Shown here: positions 47,107-56,666 of the stretch, piece by piece
How positions within the stretch are numbered: position 1 is the first letter of the stretch
Layout of the letters: each line of letters starts with the position of its first letter
Source: a virus
Reading direction: 5' to 3' (one strand)
Length of the DNA: 64,000 nt
Virus record (IMG/VR): IMGVR_UViG_3300042453_003743
Span: 62,001 to 126,000 of that record
Translations under genes and position numbers: made by a program
The notes under the pieces: generated by a model
Database searches by the model: none
Seen by the model: only the letters and a program-made list of their open reading frames with translations
What the model was told of the DNA's origin: nothing

Positions 47107-47818
47107 AATCATCTGAAGATAAATTAAATTCTTCTAAAAAATTTGTTGCTGGATAATTTATCCAGTGCATATACTGGTCGCCAGATTCCGGATTTACGGT
47201 TCTGACGGCCATTTTTGCTTTGTTTCTTTGGGAAAATCTTTTTAAATATCTTTTTGTATCGCTATCTGGAACGTCTTTCCATGACTTTGCTTGTTTAAAA
47301 GACGTAAATTCCTCTGGGCATACATCAAATATTTCACAATTTTTTAAATATTTTCTTTTTATTATTCCATCACTAAGAGGTGGATCAAAGCCCGCAACTC
47401 CAACAGCAGGAGAATCCTGTGATGATGGGCCACCAAGATTTCCAGATGACATGTCTTCAAGCAACTCATAATAACTTAATTCACCATTAGTAACTTGAGT
47501 AATGTGTCCCTCTATCAAAGCTTCCAAATATTTTGAATCTAAATCGTAATCTTCAAACTCTTCTGAAAAAAGTTGAAGTGTGCTAAAATATGAAGCTAGC
47601 TTTGCTTTTGTTAAGTTTGATGGAATCTGTTCAAATATTTTTTTCAATTTTATGATCAAATATTCAAAAGAATCTATGCTGCTTTCTGGTTTTATAATGT
47701 TTCCTCTTTCGTCTATCGAACCAGCTCTATATGCATTTAAGTTGGTGTATGGCCCAGATACAGCTTGAGCGAATTCATAGAAGTAAAAAGGAGGAATGTA
47801 TGATGAACCTGAAAGCAT
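47093..47818 (-). CDS. T4-like virion-associated protein
   Basis: 241 residues from ATG 47818, with CTAAATA 6 nt upstream. Helical N-terminal half, Gly/Ser/Pro linker near the centre and a basic C-terminal domain with many aromatic residues (KRYLKRFSQRNKAKMAVRT). It lies in the block of conserved T4-like head genes. Exact function unknown. Confidence 0.5.
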   Translation of the reverse strand: MLSGSSYIPPFYFYEFAQAVSGPYTNLNAYRAGSIDERGNIIKPESSIDSFEYLIIKLKKIFEQIPSNLTKAKLASYFSTLQLFSEEFEDYDLDSKYLEALIEGHITQVTNGELSYYELLEDMSSGNLGGPSSQDSPAVGVAGFDPPLSDGIIKRKYLKNCEIFDVCPEEFTSFKQAKSWKDVPDSDTKRYLKRFSQRNKAKMAVRTVNPESGDQYMHWINYPATNFLEEFNLSSDDFNLE

Positions 47819-47827
47819 CAAAAATAT

Positions 47828-48226
47828 TTAGTTTTCTGTTTGTGAGAGTTTTCTATCGACCCGAGGATCAGTATTTAAAACCATATAATTTACTTCAGGT
47901 ATATCAAGATTTTTAAATTTTAAAAAAACCAAAAAAGATTTTAAGTATGAGTGGAGTCTTGGGTCTAATCTAAAAAATAAAATTCTCATCAATTTTTCTT
48001 CTCCAAACACGTTTTTTAAAATGATGAGGTGATTTATTATAAGTCTTTCGCGTATTGATTTTAAAGTTTTATGCTTGTGTATTTTCTGAAGAAGTCTTTT
48101 TATGTACTTTACTCTTTTCATGTCATCCATGAATTCTTCTTTGCCAGAACACTCTGGATTGAAATAATAATTCTGACAGAAGACGTTAAAATTTTCTTCT
48201 GTCAGAGGTTCATATTTTGGTTTCAT
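47828..48226 (-). CDS. Conserved protein of marine T4-like phages
   Basis: 132 residues from ATG 48226; Mets further upstream lie within the neighbouring gene. EEFMDDMKRVKYIKRLLQK, RERLIINHLIILKNVFG and RILFFRL fit a conserved small helical family in T4-like phages of aquatic bacteria (function unknown). Five nt downstream of the preceding gene's stop. Confidence 0.65.
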   Translation of the reverse strand: MKPKYEPLTEENFNVFCQNYYFNPECSGKEEFMDDMKRVKYIKRLLQKIHKHKTLKSIRERLIINHLIILKNVFGEEKLMRILFFRLDPRLHSYLKSFLVFLKFKNLDIPEVNYMVLNTDPRVDRKLSQTEN

Positions 48227-48230
48227 TATC

Positions 48231-48785
48231 TCAGTGCTGGCAACCACAATCAGCGCCTTGGTCACTATTATATGAAGATGTTTCCATTGGTACAATGACC
48301 ATTTCAACACGACGAAGACCGCTAGGTAGCCTTTGAACTTCTACCATTAATGCCAAGGAATGGCCGAGTTTTTCTTTTATCCCATCCCCTTGTTTGAAAC
48401 CACTTTTATTAATGTCATCATAGGGATTTTGTCCATACACACCGAGTTGTGGACTACCATACTGAACTAATTCATAAACATTTTGACCATCGTTTAATTT
48501 ATAATTTTTGCAAGCAAAATCTAAACCAAAGTGATTCAATTTTTGTTTTACAATACCAAGAACATTATCTGGTTCAATGTAATCTTTTGATGAGAATGTA
48601 TAAAGTAATGCATTAATTGCATCAATGGAATTTGGAAGTTTTAAATTAAATGTTCCTTGATTTGTGAGAGAGGTGGGACCTGGGTTTGGTTGGCCCATAT
48701 CGTAAAGGCCACCACCACCCATAGAAGCTTCTCCTGCATTCTCAGCTAAATTTTTTATGTTTGATAATAGTTCTTTAAATTTCAT
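48231..48785 (-). CDS. Virion-associated protein with head-type N-terminus
   Basis: 184 residues, MKFKELLSNIKNLAENAGE N-terminus, a Gly-rich spacer, then a mixed domain and a CGCQH end. CATAAATA late box 12 nt upstream. Its N-terminus fits the targeting/cleavage pattern. Function unknown. Confidence 0.55.
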   Translation of the reverse strand: MKFKELLSNIKNLAENAGEASMGGGGLYDMGQPNPGPTSLTNQGTFNLKLPNSIDAINALLYTFSSKDYIEPDNVLGIVKQKLNHFGLDFACKNYKLNDGQNVYELVQYGSPQLGVYGQNPYDDINKSGFKQGDGIKEKLGHSLALMVEVQRLPSGLRRVEMVIVPMETSSYNSDQGADCGCQH

Positions 48786-48799
48786 GGTATTCCTTATAT

Positions 48800-49966
48800 T
48801 TATGAACTTTTAGCGTTCATTTTTTTGACTTTTGCCAATCCATATAGATCTGGATTGTAGGAAACTTTGGAAAGTGACTCCAGGGTTTGATTGGCAATAT
48901 CTTCTGTAATCTTTTTCCATTTTCCGCCTTTTGATTTATAACATTTCGCAGCCCATGCATTTGCATAAGCACTGGGATAAACATCAAACTTTTTCTTTGC
49001 TTGAGCTATGCAACTGTTCCACTTTTTAGGATTCTTTGCTTTATTTTTGGAAGCTTCAGTAATTTGTTCGGGGTCTTCTTTTAACATTGATGATACTGAT
49101 TGTGTGCTCCAAGTCTTGCAGGCCCAATATCTGGCCTTCCATCTCGGCCCGGGATTATCGCAGTTGTGACGTGCTCTAAAATTTCTTCGGCGGGCTGGAT
49201 CGTCACGCTTAATTTCCATATTGGGATCACCAAAGTTTACTTTTACAACATTGCCTTTATCATTTTTGACATAAACTTTATACTTTTTTACATCCCCGCG
49301 CATTATTTTATTGAGTTTTACTTTTTTATTTTCTTCTTCATAAATTTCTAATTTTTCATCAAACTCATTAGTTTCCATACCTTCTGTCGTATCAACAAAT
49401 CCCATCACCGTGTCTGGTAAAAATACTTCGTTGACTTCTTGGCCTTCTTCGTCATCAAAACTAACATGAATTTTATTTTCTAATATTTCTATCGAATTGA
49501 CATTAAATAATTTACCGCTCTTCGAAACGATTAAATCAAAAGGCAAAAGTTCTCTGGCTTCTATTAAAGGAAACTGCATCTGTATAAAATTTTCTTTATT
49601 TTCTACAATAAAACTTGAAAAGCATTCTTTAATTTCAGAAATACCAGTATCAACAAATACTGGCTTTTTTCCTTTTCCTTTTATATCGCCTTTCTCACTT
49701 CTTCCAGCCTTTTTCTGTGCAGAACGTTTTCTACGAACAAAAGAAGCAATTTTTTCTTTTCCAAGTTTTTCAGCTTTTTGACGACTCAAACATGCTGCGT
49801 AAGCATCCCCCTCTTTGGCATCTCCACATTTTCCAACTCTTTCTCCTTTTGTGTTGTACCTGTCCCATCCGGGTCCACCGCCTGCCGATTCTCGGTTAAA
49901 CCACTTGCCAAGACCTGAATCTGAAAATACTTTTTCTAAAATTAAATTTACATTTTTTTTAATCAT
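48800..49966 (-). CDS. Conserved prohead-associated protein (DUF5872/DUF6321-like)
   Basis: 388 residues. The N-terminal GPGWDRYNTKGERVGKCGD...RKRSAQKKAGR and C-terminal KNPKKWNSCIAQAKKKFDVYPSAYANAWAAK pieces resemble DUF5872-like modules; the central YKVYVKNDKGNVVKVNFGD...FRARHNCDNPGPRWKARYWACKTW is the DUF6321-like segment of head proteins of aquatic T4-like phages. Basic and probably inside the head. ATGA overlap with the upstream gene. Confidence 0.65.
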   Translation of the reverse strand: MIKKNVNLILEKVFSDSGLGKWFNRESAGGGPGWDRYNTKGERVGKCGDAKEGDAYAACLSRQKAEKLGKEKIASFVRRKRSAQKKAGRSEKGDIKGKGKKPVFVDTGISEIKECFSSFIVENKENFIQMQFPLIEARELLPFDLIVSKSGKLFNVNSIEILENKIHVSFDDEEGQEVNEVFLPDTVMGFVDTTEGMETNEFDEKLEIYEEENKKVKLNKIMRGDVKKYKVYVKNDKGNVVKVNFGDPNMEIKRDDPARRRNFRARHNCDNPGPRWKARYWACKTWSTQSVSSMLKEDPEQITEASKNKAKNPKKWNSCIAQAKKKFDVYPSAYANAWAAKCYKSKGGKWKKITEDIANQTLESLSKVSYNPDLYGLAKVKKMNAKSS

Positions 49967-52311
49967 TTCCAGTCCTTATCTTGTTTCTCGCCTTTTTGGT
50001 GTCCGTTGTCGGATCTATTTTCAGATTTATTACGAACACGTAAATTATTTATACCATTTGAGCCGCCAGATCTCAGGGGATTTTTGTGATCAATGTCTTT
50101 GCCATCTCCCTTTTTAACTATACCCTTTTTTTTCATTTCCTCGCGCGCTTTTGTTCTCGCAGCACGTTCTTTTCTTTGCTTTGGTTTTCCATGGTAATTT
50201 CTGTATTCCATGTCATAGTCTCTTTTGTACTCCTCTTCAATAGAATTTAAAATATTAACCAACATGAATAATCTAAATGGCTCTTCTTCCAATCTCTCTA
50301 TTATGTTTGTATATATTTGTTTTAATTCTAATGGCCGAGCTTCGTTTTCAATTAAAATTTGAGAACCGAGGTTTATAAAAGAAAGTTCCGCATCTGTCAA
50401 CAACTGAGACTTAATCAACGAAGATAGTATAAAATTATTAGAAAAAGATTCTAATAATATATCATTTACTATTAATGGCATTGACTCCATCAATGCATTT
50501 GAAATTTTTTGACCTTTTTCTACAGGTATTTTTATTGTTTTCTTTCCAATTTTTACATGATTATATTCAACAGCATTCAAATCTTTTGGTTTGAATCCCG
50601 GAAGCAAACTTGCATTCATTGAAATTTCATAGTTATTAAGTATGTCAGAAACCATTAGCTGAACAGCATCTACGTTATCAATTGGAACAACCATCTTTTT
50701 CAGTTCGGCTTGTTCTGATTTTTGCTCTACTATTACACTATATTTTTTAAGCATTTCTGCTGCCGAAGGTTTGTAATTTGTAACGTTTTGTGATGTTATA
50801 ATATTTTTTGCTGGTTTTATTTCCAACTCTGATTGTGCTGATATAACATTAAAATAATCATCACTGAGAGGAAAAACCCCATTTACTGTTACTACGTGAT
50901 TGGCAGCAATATTTGGTGGAACTACATTATCTCCTCTTAATACATTTTTTAATACACTGTTTATAATATTTGATTTGAGAGAAGCAGATTTGCTTTTGAT
51001 TAATTGTTTAGTTAATTTTTTCCACTCATCTTGATAATTGTTTAAGGATACCTTTGGATTTAGTTCATTATTATCTAACAATATTGGACCCAGATCGTTA
51101 CCATTTTGATCTGTTACTTTTGTGTTTTTAAATTTATTAACAAGAGCTTCATTTTTTAATATCATATCAAGATATTCATTGGGTATCAACTCTTTCGAAT
51201 ATGATGCCTTCATCCCAGCGCCATCTTGGAACATTTTGCTCAAAGCTGGATCATTTTGTATGCTTTGTGGGTTGCTAAGTGCTGTAACCAATGCTGTGCC
51301 AACATAACCTTTAAATGATTTGGAATTTTGATTTAAATCTGCTGTAGAAAGACTTATTTCTCCACCAGCAGAAACTTTAAATCTATAATTCCCACAAGAC
51401 ATATCAGATACACCATCATTATTAATTGCGTTGGCTCCAGATTCAATTGAGGACAGCATGTTTTGAATACATTCTTCTCCAAGTTGAGAAAGTATTTTTT
51501 TAGCTGTATAAAACGCATTTCTTGTGAAATCCAAACCAGCCGGATTCATGGCCGTCATCGTTAACATTTCTTGGTCGCTCGCACCCATTTTTATTTTTGC
51601 CAAGAAAATAATGGCATTCAATACTTGTTGATTGAATGGTGCGGTTGAAACGGGATTTAAAGAAAATTTGACACTTAAAGATTCATATGTCAAATTATCA
51701 AAACTTGTATTCGATGGTGGTTTTCTTTGGGAAGCAAAATATTCTTGTCGTAGTTCTGGTGGTATATTAGCTAACTGTTCACCATTCATTTGTGAGAGAG
51801 ATTGAAAAATTTCTTCTTTTGATAATCTTCTGCCCTTTGGCTTTCCGTCGCCCTCTTTTTTATCTTCTTTTTTTGACTCTTTCCCGCTGGGTTCTTTTTT
51901 TTCCTCCTTCTTTTCTGGTTTTTTCTTATCCTTTTTCTCTGTTTCTTTTTGTTTTGTTTCTCCAAAAAGAAGTTTGGATGCGCGGGTCTGTTCAAAGTTT
52001 GGATCTCTTGTAAGCTGTTGAGCTTCGCCTAGAGATAGACTATCTTTACCAACTTTTGTATGGTATTTTTCATTAAATGAATCTTTAAAAACTAATTGAA
52101 GTTTTCCTTCAGAAGTTTTTACAGCAATAACTTCTTTAACAAGCTCTTGCTTTGGTTTTTTGTCTCTTGGTATGAGCCTAGAACGCTCTACGCGCTTTCT
52201 AGCTGCATCTTTAGCTCTGAGATCAGTAGCAGCGCCTTTGGCACGCTCCTTCTTCTCTGCCTCTCCTACTTTTGCTTCATTTAATTTTAATAAAAGTGAT
52301 TTAAAGTTCAT
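49963..52311 (-). CDS. Large virion protein with C-terminal HNH-like module
   Basis: 782 residues from ATG 52311 (TTGGAG upstream; the TTG at 52317 is less likely). N-terminus MNFKSLLLKLNEA gives a protease-type site; then a long Lys/Glu-rich disordered segment. The C-terminal 80 residues (YHGKPKQRKERAARTKARE, GDGKDIDHKNPLRSGG, NNLRVRNKSENRSDNGH) are the HNH-like module found at the ends of phage proteins. CTAAATA late box 7 nt upstream. Possibly an injected nuclease or core protein. Confidence 0.6.
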   Translation of the reverse strand: MNFKSLLLKLNEAKVGEAEKKERAKGAATDLRAKDAARKRVERSRLIPRDKKPKQELVKEVIAVKTSEGKLQLVFKDSFNEKYHTKVGKDSLSLGEAQQLTRDPNFEQTRASKLLFGETKQKETEKKDKKKPEKKEEKKEPSGKESKKEDKKEGDGKPKGRRLSKEEIFQSLSQMNGEQLANIPPELRQEYFASQRKPPSNTSFDNLTYESLSVKFSLNPVSTAPFNQQVLNAIIFLAKIKMGASDQEMLTMTAMNPAGLDFTRNAFYTAKKILSQLGEECIQNMLSSIESGANAINNDGVSDMSCGNYRFKVSAGGEISLSTADLNQNSKSFKGYVGTALVTALSNPQSIQNDPALSKMFQDGAGMKASYSKELIPNEYLDMILKNEALVNKFKNTKVTDQNGNDLGPILLDNNELNPKVSLNNYQDEWKKLTKQLIKSKSASLKSNIINSVLKNVLRGDNVVPPNIAANHVVTVNGVFPLSDDYFNVISAQSELEIKPAKNIITSQNVTNYKPSAAEMLKKYSVIVEQKSEQAELKKMVVPIDNVDAVQLMVSDILNNYEISMNASLLPGFKPKDLNAVEYNHVKIGKKTIKIPVEKGQKISNALMESMPLIVNDILLESFSNNFILSSLIKSQLLTDAELSFINLGSQILIENEARPLELKQIYTNIIERLEEEPFRLFMLVNILNSIEEEYKRDYDMEYRNYHGKPKQRKERAARTKAREEMKKKGIVKKGDGKDIDHKNPLRSGGSNGINNLRVRNKSENRSDNGHQKGEKQDKDWK

Positions 52312-52317
52312 CTCCAA

Positions 52318-52920
52318 TTATTTAGGCTCTGGAGGAACCTTATAATTTTCTAAAGGATTATAGAGTTTTAAATTTTTGTAAGATTTTGCCTTACCAACAG
52401 CCAATTTTCTAAGATTGGCGTAATCTAAGTTATTTTCTTTAGCAAAATCAGAAATACTGGGTATGTTCAAAATTTGACCACTTTTAATATCAACAAACAC
52501 AGCACCCATTTTTATCGGTATTTTATTTCGTTTTTCTTCTTTTGCCTTTTCATGAGATCCAGTGCCGTCTTTTACTGATCTTAATTCTACCGCTGTCCAT
52601 CCTTTATATGTTTTTCTTTTTCCATTTAACAATTCACAAATTTTTACAGCAGAAAGACCATGAAGTTTTCCAAACTCTGTCATATTTTCAAAAAATACTT
52701 TTTCTTCGGTATCAACTTTTTTTAACCAGTATCCGTTTTTTTCTTTTACTGGGCTATTCCAAAACCAGTATCCATCTTTTTCTAAAAAAAATCCGCCATG
52801 TTTATTCAAAAACATGGCTCTCATCTTTTTTGCTTTGGAATTGTCATTCATCTGCATCCAAAGTTTTGTTCCTTTTGTATTCACTGCATCTTCTAATGTT
52901 TTTTGTTCATAATATTTCAT
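52318..52920 (-). CDS. NUMOD-like DNA-binding repeat protein
   Basis: 200 residues. Two repeats (MTEFGKLHGLSAVKICELLNGKRKTYKGW and SISDFAKENNLDYANLRKLAVGKAKSYKN, key F-x-x-x-x-x-L-x-x-x-x-x-L-x-x-G-K-x-K-[ST]-Y-K) look like the NUMOD1/helix-turn-helix modules of homing endonucleases. No nuclease domain is present, so it may bind DNA only. It overlaps the upstream exonuclease gene by 14 bp. Confidence 0.6.
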   Translation of the reverse strand: MKYYEQKTLEDAVNTKGTKLWMQMNDNSKAKKMRAMFLNKHGGFFLEKDGYWFWNSPVKEKNGYWLKKVDTEEKVFFENMTEFGKLHGLSAVKICELLNGKRKTYKGWTAVELRSVKDGTGSHEKAKEEKRNKIPIKMGAVFVDIKSGQILNIPSISDFAKENNLDYANLRKLAVGKAKSYKNLKLYNPLENYKVPPEPK

Positions 52921-53575
52921 TTTGTTCCCTATATTTTTTTACTAAATTATGTAAATGTTTGACATATTTTAGAGGGTTTCCCTGAAAAACTTGTTTTATT
53001 CCATCTTCACAAGCAATTAATATTGCAAAATTATCAATAATTATTCCGCTTCTTTCTTGAAACATTAGAGCGTATGCTGTAGCTTGCGCAAAATAATTAT
53101 CAATGTCTTCTTCTCTTTTTTCTTTAGTGCTCGCTTTAAAATCAATAATAGTCATCTTACCGTCATATTCTGCTATACAATCTGTTCTTCCAGCCAGTTT
53201 TAATGTTTTAGACCATAGTGGGTTTTCAAGAGAAATAATATTATCAATCTTATCCAACTCTGGTTTTAATAAATTGAACAATGCTTTATTTCCAGAGGTA
53301 ATTTCATCAAAATCTATTTCTTCATTTTTTAAATATTTTTCAATTAAAGAATGAAATTTTGTTCCCCTTGTTGTAACTCTTTTGCTTTCTTCTGGATTCT
53401 TTTCTCTCCATTTTGCAAAAAATTTTTGTTTTTCAAAACCAACAACTGTAGTTACACTGGGGAATATACCTCCCGGAGTTTCATAAAATCTTTTTCCATC
53501 TATTGTAACTTCTTTTAAATTACAGTCCAACTCAATAGGTTTGTGTATAAATTTTTTTGGTTCTTGTGTAAACAT
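52907..53575 (-). CDS. PD-(D/E)XK exonuclease (Cas4/RecB-like)
   Basis: 222 residues: TRGTKFHSLIEKYL (His helix), LAGRTDCIAEYDGKMTIIDFKAS (catalytic D, then D-F-K) and YFAQATAYALMF (Q-x-x-x-Y). These are the motifs of RecB/Cas4-type nucleases also seen in aquatic T4-like phages. Probably acts on phage DNA recombination or host DNA breakdown. Confidence 0.8.
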   Translation of the reverse strand: MFTQEPKKFIHKPIELDCNLKEVTIDGKRFYETPGGIFPSVTTVVGFEKQKFFAKWREKNPEESKRVTTRGTKFHSLIEKYLKNEEIDFDEITSGNKALFNLLKPELDKIDNIISLENPLWSKTLKLAGRTDCIAEYDGKMTIIDFKASTKEKREEDIDNYFAQATAYALMFQERSGIIIDNFAILIACEDGIKQVFQGNPLKYVKHLHNLVKKYREQNEIL

Positions 53576-53600
53576 AAGTTACAAAATATAGCATATTTTT

Positions 53601-56600
53601 TCAAATATGCAAGAATTGTGTAAATCTTCCGAGGGCTCTTGCTCCAAGATTTACATCTGCACCCAATCTGAATCCTCTGGGCTGGCCAGGAATTTCTCCT
53701 TCGTATTCACCACCAAGTGGTAACACCGGAGCTCCAGGCTTACCTGGCTTTCCTTTTTCTTTTGGTTTACCAATTCTACCTTTTTCTTGTGGAGGTGGTG
53801 TGGTTGGTTTTTTAGAGTCAGTTTGTCTCACAGTTGTTGCCGGTGCCGGTACAACAGGAGGTATCTGTGGAATAACTTCCTTTGCTTCTGTCGAAGCAGG
53901 TGCGTTTTCTTTTGTAGGTTCTTTAGAATTTTGTTCTAATTTATCAATATTTTTTTGGAATTCATTATTGATATCGCGCATCATATCAAATATAGTTTTT
54001 GGTTGTTGTATTACTTTTGGCTGCGCTTTTGTTTCTGGTCGTTTTTTACTTTCAAGTTCAGAAGGTTCCTGTATCTCTATGGTAGCGGGCGTTTCTATTT
54101 TCTTTTGATTTGATGGTATTTCACCACCACCAACCATTTCTGGGGCTGCTCTGTCTTTTTCTGTTGTCTGTATACTTGGTTCTGTTTTGGGAACAGAAAC
54201 TGTTGGTGCGGATACTGGCCCCGGTCTTTCTGTTGCTTTTATGGTAGAGGCTGGTTTAATGTTTATTCCCTCAGCACTCTGTGTTTTTGCTGCTTGTCTA
54301 GTTGAAGGTTCTGGTAGAGTTTCTGGTGCTTTGGGTGTTTCTGCTACTTTTACTTCTCCAACCTTTGCTTTTGGTGGAGCTTTCATCTGAGGTGTCATAT
54401 CTGCTACAGCTCTTGCAATTTGTTCACCATTTATTATTTGTACTGGTTCTTTTGGTGTCGCTGCCCATTTTGGAACATTTATGTCCATGGCAGGTTTTAC
54501 TTCAGCAACAGCTGATTTTGCAACTAGATCGGCCAAAGATACTCTTGGGGGAAGTGTTATATTTCCTACTCCCGGCAAAGCAGCCGCTGCTGCAGCCACT
54601 CTTCCCAATGAAGGTTTTGCAGCAGCTTTTGGAAATTGGAAAGAAACTGGAGCAAGAGTTCCAAGCAATTCTTTTACTTGTTCCGGCGTAAGCTCTTTTG
54701 GTTTTGGAGAAATCTCTGGTTCAACTTTTGCTACAGAAATGTCTTTTGGTTTTGCTGCTGCTTCTCTAGCTGCTCTAGTCAAAATTGACTCTGGCGGTTT
54801 TGCCACATTTTCTAAAGCTTTTATATCTGACAGAGAAAGTGTTGTTTTAATTTGTGGTTTCGGAGAAACTTCTGGTATAGTTGCTGTCAAAGGTTCACGC
54901 AAACCAAATTTAAGCATCCCAAGAGATCTCAAAATTTCTCCACGGGTTTTTGTTTTCCATTGAGATAATTGTTCTGGAGACAGAGATTCAATACCAGTTG
55001 GCTTTGTTTCAGCAAAATTAATTTTTACTTCTGGGGGTTTGGCTACTTCCGGCACTACAGTTGAAACTTCTTCTGGTTTCGATGATACTTCTAGTTCATC
55101 TCTTCTGCGTCTTTTTTCTCCTGCTGCTCTCCCTTCAGCGGCTATTGCCTCTTGGGGTCTCCAAAAAATTATTGGAACATTTGGTTTCAAGCCGTCTGCC
55201 ACTCTCTCAGATCCGGGTTTAGCAGGTTCATAAAAAGGTGGCTTCACAGTTTCTCTTGATATCTCAATAGGTTCTAGTGGTTTTGAAACTTCAGTTTTTA
55301 GTGGCTCGGGTATTTGTGCAGTAAAGGCTCCACCTTGTCTGCCTTTGGTTGCTTTAAAAATCTCTGGTCTATAACCAAAAGCCTTTAGCATTTCTCCACG
55401 ATTTGCCCACTCTGGTCTTGGCGAAACTTCTACTGGTGGTTTTGCTGGTGCTCCAAAATCTATTGGAGGCATTTCTTTTGCAGTAAATACTCCCGCCGGA
55501 GGTGCTTCAAATTTTACTTCACTAGGAACTTCTACTTCTTGTGGTGGCTCTGGTTTTGGAGAAAATTCTGGTTTTTCTGAAGATTTTGGTGTAATTTTAG
55601 ATTTTTTATAGGTGGTGATCAATTTATCAACTAGTTTTGAACCTCCTACAAATGGATATGCGCTCCCTAACATTTCACCAGTCCATCTTGCAAGTTTATC
55701 TTGTGATGCTGCTTCTATGCCACTACCGACAACCATAGCACCACCAGCAGTCGCAACTGTTGCTCTACCAACAGCCTTGCCCAGCTCTTCTGCACTTCTT
55801 GCTCTAGCTAAAATAGGTGGTAAAAATTTTTTTGTTGCTTCAGCACTTGTTTTTACGGTAGTTGGTGCTCTTGAAGCAGCTGCTGCTACAACTCTGCCTC
55901 CGACACCCTCGGCAGCTCTGGTAGCTGCATTGTATGCACCACCAGTAGCATATGCCAACCCTATTTGCACTGGATCAGTCAAAATATCTGCTGCACCAGC
56001 GCCCAAATCATAAACATTTGCAGCGCCACGGCCCATACCACTCCATCTTGGCAAATCTATTTGTGTTGTTTTTTTACCTTCTTCGTCTTCTGTCTCAATT
56101 TTTAGTGGGCTTGTTATACCGCCAGCAACAGTTTCGTATTCATCTCTAGTAAGAACATCAGCAAGATCTTTATTTTGGGCTAAAACTCTAATTAGGAGAT
56201 CTTTATCACTGATTGTTTTATCTCCAGCATCAAATGCTGCTTTTCTTTCTTTTACTAAATTTTGAGCTAAAGTATCACGAAGTTCTTTATATTTGCCCGG
56301 AAATTTTTCTTTCATTTCCGTTTCGGCTCTACCCAATTCTTCTACACCGGCACCAAAATATTCTGATGCAGCAATACTACCCGGCGTGTAAGGAGCAAAT
56401 TCTGTATAACCACTCCAATCAGAAAAATCCATCAGTTTATCGAGTCCTATACGACGAGCTTGTTCAAAATATTTTTTATATGCTATTGCAGCTTCTTTTC
56501 CTGGGTCTACAAGTTTTTCTTGTGGGCTTAAAACACCAGCTTTCTTCAGACGAGCTTCCTCAGATCTTCTGGCTCTCATTTCTGCACCATCTTCATTCAA

Positions 56601-56663
56601 AAGAGTATTTCTATTTGAAAGAAGTTCTTCTACCAGTGGATTTAGTTTACGAACATTGTGCAT
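53601..56663 (-). CDS. Large Pro/Lys/Ala-rich internal virion protein
   Basis: 1020 residues. The N-terminus ends in TLLNEDGAE, a protease-type site. Residues about 220-340 are Ala/Gly/Val-rich and may be membrane-active; the rest is Pro/Glu/Lys/Thr-rich with repeated SPKPE units and a duplicated block (RGEMLKAFGYRPEIF and RGEILRSLGMLKFG). The end is Gly/Pro-rich. Probably injected or tail/head-internal. Function unknown. Confidence 0.5.
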   Translation of the reverse strand: MHNVRKLNPLVEELLSNRNTLLNEDGAEMRARRSEEARLKKAGVLSPQEKLVDPGKEAAIAYKKYFEQARRIGLDKLMDFSDWSGYTEFAPYTPGSIAASEYFGAGVEELGRAETEMKEKFPGKYKELRDTLAQNLVKERKAAFDAGDKTISDKDLLIRVLAQNKDLADVLTRDEYETVAGGITSPLKIETEDEEGKKTTQIDLPRWSGMGRGAANVYDLGAGAADILTDPVQIGLAYATGGAYNAATRAAEGVGGRVVAAAASRAPTTVKTSAEATKKFLPPILARARSAEELGKAVGRATVATAGGAMVVGSGIEAASQDKLARWTGEMLGSAYPFVGGSKLVDKLITTYKKSKITPKSSEKPEFSPKPEPPQEVEVPSEVKFEAPPAGVFTAKEMPPIDFGAPAKPPVEVSPRPEWANRGEMLKAFGYRPEIFKATKGRQGGAFTAQIPEPLKTEVSKPLEPIEISRETVKPPFYEPAKPGSERVADGLKPNVPIIFWRPQEAIAAEGRAAGEKRRRRDELEVSSKPEEVSTVVPEVAKPPEVKINFAETKPTGIESLSPEQLSQWKTKTRGEILRSLGMLKFGLREPLTATIPEVSPKPQIKTTLSLSDIKALENVAKPPESILTRAAREAAAKPKDISVAKVEPEISPKPKELTPEQVKELLGTLAPVSFQFPKAAAKPSLGRVAAAAAALPGVGNITLPPRVSLADLVAKSAVAEVKPAMDINVPKWAATPKEPVQIINGEQIARAVADMTPQMKAPPKAKVGEVKVAETPKAPETLPEPSTRQAAKTQSAEGINIKPASTIKATERPGPVSAPTVSVPKTEPSIQTTEKDRAAPEMVGGGEIPSNQKKIETPATIEIQEPSELESKKRPETKAQPKVIQQPKTIFDMMRDINNEFQKNIDKLEQNSKEPTKENAPASTEAKEVIPQIPPVVPAPATTVRQTDSKKPTTPPPQEKGRIGKPKEKGKPGKPGAPVLPLGGEYEGEIPGQPRGFRLGADVNLGARALGRFTQFLHI

Positions 56664-56666
56664 AAA